From contig CAIIXF020000002.1 of the NCBI GenBank assembly GCA_903813345.2, positions 11,802,150 to 11,866,149 on the forward strand: a DNA stretch of 64,000 nucleotides, in the 5' to 3' direction. Under the pieces are notes generated by a model that saw only the letters and a list, made by a program, of their open reading frames with translations, was not told the origin of the DNA and made no database searches. Shown here in pieces: positions 1 to 12,500 of this stretch. The DNA comes from Owenia fusiformis. Taxonomy: Eukaryota; Annelida; Polychaeta; Sabellida; Oweniidae. Numbering within the stretch: position 1 is the stretch's first letter; each line of letters begins with the position of its first letter. The position numbers were made by a program, and so were the translations under genes.

Positions 1-590
1 ATTTGAGGCTTTTCGTCGATTTACGTTTTGTTTCGAGACTATTATGTGTATAAAACGTTTTATTTGAGGCTTTTCGTCGATTTACGTTTTGTTTCGAGGC
101 TATTATGTGTATAAAACGTTTTATTTGAGGCTTTTCGTCGATTTACGTTTTGTTTCGAGGCTATTATGTGTATAAAACGTTTTATTTGAGGCTTTTCGTC
201 GATTTACGTTTTGTTTCGAGACTATTATGTGTATAAAACGTTTTATTTGAGGCTTTTCGTCGATTTACGTTTTGTTTCGAGGCTATTATGTGTATAAAAC
301 GTTTTATTTGAGGCTTTTCGTCGATTTACGTTTTGTTTCGAGGCTATTATGTGTATAAAACGTTTTATTTGAGGCTTTTCGTCGATTTACGTTTTGTTTC
401 GAGACTATTATGTGTATAAAACGTTTTATTTGAGGCTTTTCGTCGATTTACGTTTTGTTTCGAGGCTATTATGTGTATAAAACGTTTTATTTGAGGCTTT
501 TCGTCGATTTACGTTTTGTTTCGAGGCTATTATGTGTATAAAACGTTTTATTTGAGGCTTTTCGTCGATTTACGTTTTGTTTCGAGGACT
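1..590 (+). repeat. Short-range trimeric order in the satellite (183 bp)
   Basis: The GAGACT variant recurs at 35, 218 and 401, exactly 183 bp or three monomers apart, with two GAGGCT monomers between. The next expected position, 584, carries the GAGGACT variant. This is a local three-monomer higher-order pattern at the left edge. It becomes irregular to the right. Confidence 0.7.
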
Positions 591-3500
591 ATTATGTGTA
601 TAAAACGTTTTATTTGAGGCTTTTCGTCGATTTACGTTTTGTTTCGAGACTATTATGTGTATAAAACGTTTTATTTGAGGCTTTTCGTCGATTTACGTTT
701 TGTTTCGAGGCTATTATGTGTATAAAACGTTTTATTTGAGGCTTTTCGTCGATTTACGTTTTGTTTCGAGACTATTATGTGTATAAAACGTTTTATTTGA
801 GGCTTTTCGTCGATTTACGTTTTGTTTCGAGGCTATTATGTGTATAAAACGTTTTATTTGAGGCTTTTCGTCGATTTACGTTTTGTTTCGAGGCTATTAT
901 GTGTATAAAACGTTTTATTTGAGGCTTTTCGTCGATTTACGTTTTGTTTCGAGGACTATTATGTGTATAAAACGTTTTATTTGAGGCTTTTCGTCGATTT
1001 ACGTTTTGTTTCGAGACTATTATGTGTATAAAACGTTTTATTTGAGGCTTTTCGTCGATTTACGTTTTGTTTCGAGGCTATTATGTGTATAAAACGTTTT
1101 ATTTGAGGCTTTTCGTCGATTTACGTTTTGTTTCGAGGCTATTATGTTGTATAAAACGTTTTATTTGAGGCTTTTCGTCGATTTACGTTTTGTTTCGAGG
1201 CTATTATGTGTATAAAACGTTTTATTTGAGGCTTTTCGTCGATTTACGTTTTGTTTCGAGGCTATTATGTGTATAAAACGTTTTATTTGAGGCTTTTCGT
1301 CGATTTACGTTTTGTTTCGAGGCTATTATGTGTATAAAACGTTTTATTTGAGGCTTTTCGTCGATTTACGTTTTGTTTCGAGGACTATTATGTGTATAAA
1401 ACGTTTTATTTGAGGCTTTTCGTCGATTTACGTTTTGTTTCGAGGCTATTATGTGTATAAAACGTTTTATTTGAGGCTTTTCGTCGATTTACGTTTTGTT
1501 TCGAGACTATTATGTGTATAAAACGTTTTATTTGAGGCTTTTCGTCGATTTACGTTTTGTTTCGAGGCTATTATGTGTATAAAACGTTTTATTTGAGGCT
1601 TTTCGTCGATTTACGTTTTGTTTCGAGGACTATTATGTGTATAAAACGTTTTATTTGAGGCTTTTCGTCGATTTACGTTTTGTTTCGAGGCTATTATGTG
1701 TATAAAACGTTTTATTTGAGGCTTTTCGTCGATTTACGTTTTGTTTCGAGGCTATTATGTGTATAAAACGTTTTATTTGAGGCTTTTCGTCGATTTACGT
1801 TTTGTTTCGAGACTATTATGTGTATAAAACGTTTTATTTGAGGCTTTTCGTCGATTTACGTTTTGTTTCGAGACTATTATGTGTATAAAACGTTTTATTT
1901 GAGGCTTTTCGTCGATTTACGTTTTGTTTCGAGGCTATTATGTGTATAAAACGTTTATTTGAGGCTTTTCGTCGATTTACGTTTTGTTTCGAGACTATTA
2001 TGTGTATAAAACGTTTTATTTGAGGCTTTTCGTCGATTTACGTTTTGTTTCGAGGCTATTATGTGTATAAAACGTTTTATTTGAGGCTTTTCGTCGATTT
2101 ACGTTTTGTTTCGAGGCTATTATGTGTATAAAACGTTTTATTTGAGGCTTTTCGTCGATTTACGTTTTGTTTCGAGGCTATTATGTGTATAAAACGTTTT
2201 ATTTGAGGCTTTTCGTCGATTTACGTTTTGTTTCGAGGCTATTATGTGTATAAAACGTTTTATTTGAGGCTTTTCGTCGATTTACGTTTTGTTTCGAGAC
2301 TATTATGTGTATAAAACGTTTTATTTGAGGCTTTTCGTCGATTTACGTTTTGTTTCGAGACTATTATGTGTATAAAACGTTTTATTTGAGGCTTTTCGTC
2401 GATTTACGTTTTGTTTCGAGGCTATTATGTGTATAAAACGTTTTATTTGAGGCTTTTCGTCGATTTACGTTTTGTTTCGAGGCTATTATGTGTATAAAAC
2501 GTTTTATTTGAGGCTTTTCGTCGATTTACGTTTTGTTTCGAGGCTATTATGTGTATAAAACGTTTTATTTGAGGCTTTTCGTCGATTTACGTTTTGTTTC
2601 GAGGCTATTATGTGTATAAAACGTTTTATTTGAGGCTTTTCGTCGATTTACGTTTTGTTTCGAGGCTATTATGTGTATAAAACGTTTTATTTGAGGCTTT
2701 TCGTCGATTTACGTTTTGTTTCGAGGCTATTATGTGTATAAAACGTTTTATTTGAGGCTTTTCGTCGATTTACGTTTTGTTTCGAGACTATTATGTGTAT
2801 AAAACGTTTTATTTGAGGCTTTTCGTCGATTTACGTTTTGTTTCGAGGCTATTATGTGTATAAAACGTTTTATTTGAGGCTTTTCGTCGATTTACGTTTT
2901 GTTTCGAGGACTATTATGTGTATAAAACGTTTTATTTGAGGCTTTTCGTCGATTTACGTTTTGTTTCGAGGCTATTATGTGTATAAAACGTTTTATTTGA
3001 GGCTTTTCGTCGATTTACGTTTTGTTTCGAGGCTATTATGTGTATAAAACGTTTTATTTGAGGCTTTTCGTCGATTTACGTTTTGTTTCGAGGCTATTAT
3101 GTGTATAAAACGTTTTATTTGAGGCTTTTCGTCGATTTACGTTTTGTTTCGAGGCTATTATGTGTATAAACGTTTTATTTGAGGCTTTTCGTCGATTTAC
3201 GTTTTGTTTCGAGGACTATTATGTGTATAAAACGTTTTATTTGAGGCTTTTCGTCGATTTACGTTTTGTTTCGAGGCTATTATGTGTATAAAACGTTTTA
3301 TTTGAGGCTTTTCGTCGATTTACGTTTTGTTTCGAGACTATTATGTGTATAAAACGTTTTATTTGAGGCTTTTCGTCGATTTACGTTTTGTTTCGAGGAC
3401 TATTATGTGTATAAAACGTTTTATTTGAGGCTTTTCGTCGATTTACGTTTTGTTTCGAGGACTATTATGTGTATAAAACGTTTTATTTGAGGCTTTTCGT

Positions 3501-6500
3501 CGATTTACGTTTTGTTTCGAGGCTATTATGTGTATAAAACGTTTTATTTGAGGCTTTTCGTCGATTTACGTTTTGTTTCGAGACTATTATGTGTATAAAA
3601 CGTTTATTTGAGGCTTTTCGTCGATTTACGTTTTGTTTCGAGGCTATTATGTGTATAAAACGTTTTATTTGAGGCTTTTCGTCGATTTACGTTTTGTTTC
3701 GAGGCTATTATGTGTATAAAACGTTTTATTTGAGGCTTTTCGTCGATTTACGTTTTGTTTCGAGGCTATTATGTGTATAAAACGTTTTATTTGAGGCTTT
3801 TCGTCGATTTACGTTTTGTTTCGAGGCTATTATGTGTATAAAACGTTTTATTTGAGGCTTTTCGTCGATTTACGTTTTGTTTCGAGACTATTATGTGTAT
3901 AAAACGTTTTATTTGAGGCTTTTCGTCGATTTACGTTTTGTTTCGAGGCTATTATGTGTATAAAACGTTTTATTTGAGGCTTTTCGTCGATTTACGTTTT
4001 GTTTCGAGGCTATTATGTGTATAAAACGTTTTATTTGAGGCTTTTCGTCGATTTACGTTTTGTTTCGAGGCTATTATGTGTATAAAACGTTTTATTTGAG
4101 GCTTTTCGTCGATTTACGTTTTGTTTCGAGACTATTATGTGTATAAAACGTTTTATTTGAGGCTTTTCGTCGATTTACGTTTTGTTTCGAGGACTATTAT
4201 GTGTATAAAACGTTTTATTTGAGGCTTTTCCGTCGATTTACGTTTTGTTTCGAGGACTATTATGTGTATAAAACGTTTTATTTGAGGCTTTTCGTCGATT
4301 TACGTTTTGTTTCGAGGCTATTATGTGTATAAAACGTTTTATTTGAGGCTTTTCGTCGATTTACGTTTTGTTTCGAGACTATTATGTGTATAAAACGTTT
4401 TATTTGAGGCTTTTCGTCGATTTACGTTTTGTTTCGAGGCTATTATGTGTATAAAACGTTTTATTTGAGGCTTTTCGTCGATTTACGTTTTGTTTCGAGG
4501 CTATTATGTGTATAAACGTTTTATTTGAGGCTTTTCGTCGATTTACGTTTTGTTTCGAGACTATTATGTGTATAAAACGTTTTATTTGAGGCTTTTCGTC
4601 GATTTACGTTTTGTTTCGAGGCTATTATGTGTATAAAACGTTTTATTTGAGGCTTTTCGTCGATTTACGTTTTGTTTCGAGGCTATTATGTGTATAAAAC
4701 GTTTTATTTGAGGCTTTTCGTCGATTTACGTTTTGTTTCGAGGCTATTATGTGTATAAAACGTTTTATTTGAGGCTTTTCGTCGATTTACGTTTTGTTTC
4801 GAGGCTATTATGTGTATAAAACGTTTTATTTGAGGCTTTTCGTCGATTTACGTTTTGTTTCGAGGACTATTATGTGTATAAAACGTTTTATTTGAGGCTT
4901 TTCGTCGATTTACGTTTTGTTTCGAGGCTATTATGTGTATAAAACGTTTTATTTGAGGCTTTTCGTCGATTTACGTTTTGTTTCGAGCTATTATGTGTAT
5001 AAAACGTTTTATTTGAGGCTTTTCGTCGATTTACGTTTTGTTTCGAGACTATTATGTGTATAAACGTTTTATTTGAGGCTTTTCGTCGATTTACGTTTTG
5101 TTTCGAGGCTATTATGTGTATAAAACGTTTTATTTGAGGCTTTTCGTCGATTTACGTTTTGTTTCGAGGCTATTATGTGTATAAAACGTTTTATTTGAGG
5201 CTTTTCGTCGATTTACGTTTTGTTTCGAGGCTATTATGTGTATAAACGTTTTATTTGAGGCTTTTCGTCGATTTACGTTTTGTTTCGAGGCTATTATGTG
5301 TATAAAACGTTTTATTTGAGGCTTTTCGTCGATTTACGTTTTGTTCGAGGCTATTATGTGTATAAAACGTTTTATTTGAGGCTTTTCGTCGATTTACGTT
5401 TTGTTTCGAGGCTATTATGTGTATAAACGTTTTATTTGAGGCTTTTCGTCGATTTACGTTTTGTTTCGAGACTATTATGTGTATAAAACGTTTTATTTGA
5501 GGCTTTTCGTCGATTTACGTTTTGTTTCGAGGACTTATGTGTATAAACGTTTATTTTGAGGCTTTTCGTCGATTTACGTTTTGTTTCGAGGCTATTATGT
5601 GTATAAAACGTTTTATTTGAGGCTTTTTCGTCGATTTACGTTTTGTTTCGAGGCTATTATGTGTATAAAACGTTTTATTTGAGGCTTTTCGTCGATTTAC
5701 GTTTTGTTTCGAGACTATTATGTGTATAAAAACGTTTTATTTGAGGCTTTTCGTCGATTTACGTTTTGTTTCGAGACTATTATGTCGTATAAAACGTTTT
5801 ATTTGAGGCTTTTCGTCGATTTACGTTTTGTTTCGAGGCTATTATGGTGTATAAAACGTTTTATTTGAGGCTTTTCGTCGATTTACGTTTGTTTCGAGAC
5901 TATTATGTGTATAAAACGTTTTATTTGAGGCTTTTCGTCGATTTACGTTTTGTTTCGAGGCTATTTATGTGGTATAAAACGTTTTATTTGAGGCTTTTCG
6001 TCGATTTACGTTTTGTTTCGAGGCTATTATGTGTATAAACGTTTTATTTGAGGCTTTCGTCGATTTTACGTTTTGTTTCGAGGCTATTATGTGTATAAAA
6101 CGTTTTATTTGAGGCTTTTCGTCGATTTACGTTTGTTTCGAGGCTATTATGTGTATAAAACGTTTTATTTGAGGCTTTTCGTCGATTTACGTTTTGTTTC
6201 GAGACTATTATGTGTATAAAACGTTTTATTTGAGGCTTTTCGTCGATTTACGTTTTGTTTCGAGGCTATTATGTGTATAAAACGTTTTATTTGAGGCTTT
6301 TCGTCGATTTACGTTTTGTTTCGAGGACTATTATGTGTATAAAACGTTTTATTTGAGGCTTTTCGTCGATTTACGTTTTGTTTCGAGGCTATTATGTGTA
6401 TAAAACGTTTTATTTGAGGCTTTTCGTCGATTTACGTTTGTTTCGAGGCTATTATGTGGTATAAAACGTTTTATTTGAGGCTTTTCGTCGATTTACGTTT

Positions 6501-9500
6501 TGTTTCGAGGACTATTATGTGTATAAAACGTTTTATTTGAGGCTTTTCGTCGATTTACGTTTTGTTTCGAGACTATTATGTGTAATAAAACGTTTTTATT
6601 TGAGGCTTTTTCGTCGATTACGTTGGTTTCGAGGCTATATGTGTATAAAACGTTTTATTTGAGGCTTTTCGTACGATTTACGTTTTGTTCCGAGACTATT
6701 ATGTGTAATAAACGTTTTATTTGAGGCTTTTCGTGATTTACGTTTTGTTTCGAGGCTATTATGTGTATAAAACGTTTTATTTGAGGCTTTTCGTCGATTT
6801 ACGTTTGTGTTCGAGGCTATTATGTGTATAAAAGTTTTATTTGAGGCCTTTTCGTCCGATTTACGTTTTGTTTCGAGACTATTATGTGTATTAAAACGTT
6901 TTATTTGAGGCTTTTCGTCGATTTACGTTTTGTTCGAGGCTTATTAGTGTATAAAACGTTTTATTTGAGGCTTTTCGTCGATTTACGTTTGTTTCGAGGC
7001 TATTATGTGTAATTAAACGTTTTATTTTGAGGCTTTTCGTCGATTACGTTTGTTCGAGGCTATTATGTGTATAAAACGTTTTATTTGAGGCTTTTCGTCG
7101 ATTTACGTTTTGTTTCGAGGACTATTATGTGTATAAAACGTTTTATTTGAGGCTTTTCGTCGATTTACGTTTTGTTTCGAGGCTATTATGTGTATAAAAC
7201 GTTTTATTTGAGGCTTTTCGTCGATTTACGTTTGTTTCGAGGCTATTATGTGTATAAAACGTTTTATTTGAGGCTTTTCGTCGATTTACGTTTTGTTTCG
7301 AGGACTATTATGTGTATAAAACGTTTTATTTGAGGCTTTTCGTCGATTTACGTTTTGTTTCGAGGCTATTATGTGTATAAAACGTTTTATTTGAGGCTTT
7401 TCGTCGATTTACGTTTTGTTTCGAGGCTATTATGTGTATAAAACGTTTTATTTGAGGCTTTTCGTCGATTTACGTTTTGTTTCGAGGCTATTATGTGTAT
7501 AAAACGTTTTATTTGAGGCTTTTCGTCGATTTACGTTTTGTTTCGAGGCTATTATGTGTATAAAACGTTTTATTTGAGGCTTTTCGTCGATTTACGTTTG
7601 TTTCGAGGCTATTATGTGTATAAAACGTTTTATTTGAGGCTTTTTCGTCGATTTACGTTTTGTTTCGAGGACTATTATGTGTATAAAACGTTTTATTTGA
7701 GGCTTTTCGTCGATTTACGTTTTGTTTCGAGGCTATTATGTGTATAAAACGTTTTATTTGAGGCTTTTCGTCGATTTACGTTTTGTTTCGAGGCTATTAT
7801 GTGTATAAAACGTTTTATTTGAGGCTTTTCGTCGATTTACGTTTTGTTTCGAGGCTATTATGTGTATAAAACGTTTTATTTGAGGCTTTTCGTCGATTTA
7901 CGTTTGTTTCGAGGCTATTATGTGTATAAAACGTTTTATTTGAGGCTTTTCGTCGATTTACGTTTTGTTTCGAGACTATTATGTGTATAAAACGTTTTAT
8001 TTGAGGCTTTTCGTCGATTTACGTTTTGTTTCGAGGCTATTATGTGTATAAAACGTTTTATTTGAGGCTTTTCGTCGATTTACGTTTTGTTTCGAGGCTA
8101 TTATGTGTATAAAACGTTTTATTTGAGGCTTTTCGTCGATTTACGTTTTGTTTCGAGGCTATTATGTGTATAAAACGTTTTATTTGAGGCTTTTCGTCGA
8201 TTTACGTTTTGTTTCGAGGACTATTATGTGTATAAAACGTTTTATTTGAGGCTTTTCGTCGATTTACGTTTTGTTTCGAGGCTATTATGTGTATAAACGT
8301 TTTATTTGAGGCTTTTCGTCGATTTACGTTTTGTTTCGAGGCTATTATGTGTATAAAACGTTTTATTTGAGGCTTTTCGTCGATTTACGTTTTGTTTCGA
8401 GGCTATTATGTGTATAAAACGTTTTATTTGAGGCTTTCGTCGATTTACGTTTTGTTTCGAGACTATTATGTGTATAAAACGGTTTATTTGAGGCTTTTCG
8501 TCGATTTACGTTTGTTTCGAGACTATTATGTGTATAAAACGTTTTATTTGAGGCTTTTCGTCGATTACGTTTTGTTTCGAGGCTATTATGTGTATAAAAC
8601 GTTTTATTTGAGGCTTTTCGTCGATTTACGTTTTGTTTCGAGACTATTATGTTGTATAAAAACGTTTTATTTGAGGCTTTTCGTCGATTTACGTTTTGTT
8701 TCGAGGCTATTATGTGTATAAAACGTTTTATTTGAGGCTTTTCGTCGATTTACGTTTTGTTTCGAGCTATTATGTGTATAAACGTTTTATTTGAGGCTTT
8801 TCGTCGATTTACGTTTGTTTCGAGGCTATTATGTGTATAAAACGTTTTATTTGAGGCTTTTCGTCGATTACGTTTTGTTTCGAGGACTATTATGTGTATA
8901 AAACGTTTATTTGAGGCTTTTCGTCGATTTACGTTTTGTTTCGAGGCTATTATGTGTATAAAACGTTTTATTTGAGGCTTTTCGTCGATTTACGTTTGTT
9001 TCGAGGCTATTATGTGTATAAAACGTTTATTTGAGGCTTTTCGTCGATTTACGTTTTGTTTCGAGGCTATTATGTGTATAAAACGTTTTATTTGAGGCTT
9101 TTCGTCGATTTACGTTTTGTTTCGAGGCTATTATGTGTATAAAACGTTTTATTTGAGGCTTTTCGTCGATTTACGTTTTGTTTCGAGACTATTATGTGTA
9201 TAAAACGTTTTATTTGAGGCTTTTCGTCGATTTACGTTTGTTTCGAGGCTATTATGTGTATAAAACGTTTTATTTGAGGCTTTTCGTCGATTTACGTTTT
9301 GTTTCGAGGCTATTATGTGTATAAAACGTTTTATTTGAGGCTTTTCGTCGATTTACGTTTTGTTTCGAGGCTATTATGTGTATAAAACGTTTATTTGAGG
9401 CTTTTCGTCGATTTACGTTTTGTTTCGAGGCTATTATGTGTATGAAAACGTTTTATTTGAGGCTTTTCGTCGATTTACGTTTTGTTTCGAGACTATTATG

Positions 9501-12500
9501 TGTATAAAACGTTTTATTTGAGGCTTTTCGTCGATTTACGTTTTGTTTCGAGGCTATTATGTGTATAAAACGTTTTATTTGAGGCTTTTCGTCGATTTAC
9601 GTTTTGTTTCGAGGCTATTATGTGTATAAAACGTTTTAATTTGAGGCTTTTCGTCGATTTACGTTTTTGTTTCGAGGCTATTATGTGTATAAACGTTTTA
9701 TTTGAGGCTTTTCGTCGATTTACGTTTTGTTTCGAGGACTATTATGTGTATAAAACGTTTTATTTGAGGCTTTTCGTCGATTTACGTTTTGTTTCGAGGC
9801 TATTATGTGTATAAAACGTTTTATTTGAGGCTTTTCGTCGATTTACGTTTTGTTTCGAGGCTATTATGTGTATAAACGTTTTATTTGAGGCTTTTCGTCG
9901 ATTTACGTTTTGTTTCGAGGCTATTATGTGTATAAACGTTTTATTTGAGGCTTTTCGTCGATTTACGTTTTGTTTCGAGGCTATTATGTGTATAAAACGT
10001 TTATTTGAGGCTTTTCGTCGATTTACGTTTTGTTTCGAGGCTATTATGTGTATAAAACGTTTTATTTGAGGCTTTTCGTCGATTTACGTTTTGTTTCGAG
10101 GCTATTATGTGTATAAAACGTTTTATTTGAGGCTTTTCGTCGATTTACGTTTTGTTTCGAGGCTATTATGTGTATAAAACGTTTTATTTGAGGCTTTTCG
10201 TCGATTTACGTTTTGTTTCGAGGCTATTATGTGTATAAAACGTTTTATTTGAGGCTTTTTCGTCGATTTACGTTTTGTTTCGAGGCTATTATGTGTATAA
10301 ACGTTTTATTTGAGGCTTTTCGTCGATTTACGTTTTGTTTCGAGGCTATTATGTGTATAAAACGTTTTATTTGAGGCTTTTCGTCGATTTACGTTTTGTT
10401 TCGAGGCTATTATGTGTATAAAACGTTTTATTTGAGGCTTTTCGTCGATTTACGTTTTGTTTCGAGGCTATTATGTGTATAAAACGTTTTATTTGAGGCT
10501 TTTCGTCGATTTACGTTTTGTTTCGAGGCTATTATGTGTATAAAACGTTTTATTTGAGGCTTTTCGTCGATTTACGTTTTGTTTCGAGGCTATTATGTGT
10601 ATAAAACGTTTTATTTGAGGCTTTTCGTCGATTTACGTTTTGTTTCGAGGCTATTATGTGTATAAAACGTTTTATTTGAGGCTTTCGTCGATTTACGTTT
10701 TGTTTCGAGGCTATTATGTGTATAAAACGTTTTATTTGAGGCTTTTCGTCGATTTACGTTTTGTTTCGAGGCTATTATGTGTATAAAACGTTTTATTTGA
10801 GGCTTTTTCGTCGATTTACGTTTTGTTTCGAGGCTATTATGTGTATAAAACGTTTTATTTGAGGCTTTCGTCGATTTACGTTTTGTTTCGAGGCTATTAT
10901 GTGTATAAAACGTTTTATTTGAGGCTTTTCGTCGATTTACGTTTGTTTCGAGGACTATTATGTGTATAAAACGTTTTATTTGAGGCTTTTCGTCGATTTA
11001 CGTTTTGTTTCGAGGCTATTATGTGTATAAAACGTTTTATTTGAGGCTTTTCGTCGATTTACGTTTTGTTTCGAGGCTATTATGTGTATAAAACGTTTTA
11101 TTTGAGGCTTTTCGTCGATTTACGTTTTGTTTCGAGGCTATTATGTGTATAAAACGTTTTATTTGAGGCTTTTCGTCGATTTACGTTTTGTTTCGAGGCT
11201 ATTATGTGTATAAAACGTTTTATTTGAGGCTTTTCGTCGATTTACGTTTTGTTTCGAGGCTATTATGTGTATAAAACGTTTTATTTGAGGCTTTTCGTCG
11301 ATTTACGTTTTGTTTCGAGGACTATTATGTGTATAAAACGTTTTATTGAGGCTTTTCGTTCGATTTACGTTTTGTTTCGAGGCTATTATGTGTATAAAAC
11401 GTTTTATTTGAGGCTTTCGTCGATTACGTTTTGTTTCGAGGCTATTATGTGTATAAAACGTTTTATTTGAGGCTTTTCGTCGATTTACGTTTTGTTTCGA
11501 GACTATTATGTGTATAAAACGTTTTATTTGAGGCTTTTTCGTCGATTTACGTTTTGTTTCGAGGCTATTATGTGTATAAAACGTTTTATTTGAGGCTTTT
11601 CGTCGATTTACGTTTTGTTTCGAGGCTATTATGTGTATAAAACGTTTTATTTGAGGCTTTTCGTCGATTTACGTTTTGTTTCGAGGCTATTATGTGTATA
11701 AACGTTTTATTTGAGGCTTTTCGTCGATTTACGTTTTGTTTCGAGGCTATTATGTGTATAAAACGTTTTATTTGAGGCTTTTCGTCGATTTACGTTTTGT
11801 TTCGAGGCTATTATGTGTATAAAACGTTTTATTTGAGGCTTTTCGTCGATTTACGTTTTGTTTCGAGGCTATTATGTGTATAAAACGTTTTATTTGAGGC
11901 TTTTCGTCGATTTACGTTTTGTTTCGAGGCTATTATGTGTATAAAACGTTTTATTTGAGGCTTTTCGTCGATTTACGTTTTGTTTCGAGGCTATTATGTG
12001 TATAAAACGTTTTATTTGAGGCTTTTCGTCGATTTACGTTTTGTTTCGAGGCTATTATGTGTATAAAACGTTTTATTTGAGGCTTTTCGTCGATTTACGT
12101 TTTGTTTCGAGACTATTATGTGTATAAACGTTTATTTGAGGCTTTTCGTCGATTTACGTTTTGTTTCGAGCTATTATGTGTATAAAACGTTTTATTTGAG
12201 GCTTTTCGTCGATTTACGTTTTGTTTCGAGGCTATTATGTGTATAAAACGTTTTATTTGAGGCTTTTCGTCGATTTACGTTTTGTTTCGAGGCTATTATG
12301 TGTATAAAACGTTTTATTTGAGGCTTTTCGTCGATTTACGTTTTGTTTCGAGGCTATTATGTGTATAAAACGTTTTATTTGAGGCTTTTCGTCGATTTAC
12401 GTTTTGTTTCGAGGCTATTATGTGTATAAAACGTTTTATTTGAGGCTTTTCGTCGATTTACGTTTTGTTCGAGGCTATTATGTGTATAAAACGTTTTATT

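Noticed and set aside
5844-11470. Open frames of 64-109 codons inside the satellite (repeating YYVYKTFYLRLF and similar)
   Set aside because: They exist only because local indels keep a 61-bp unit in frame. They lie in the indel-rich zone, carry no start context and repeat the satellite sequence.
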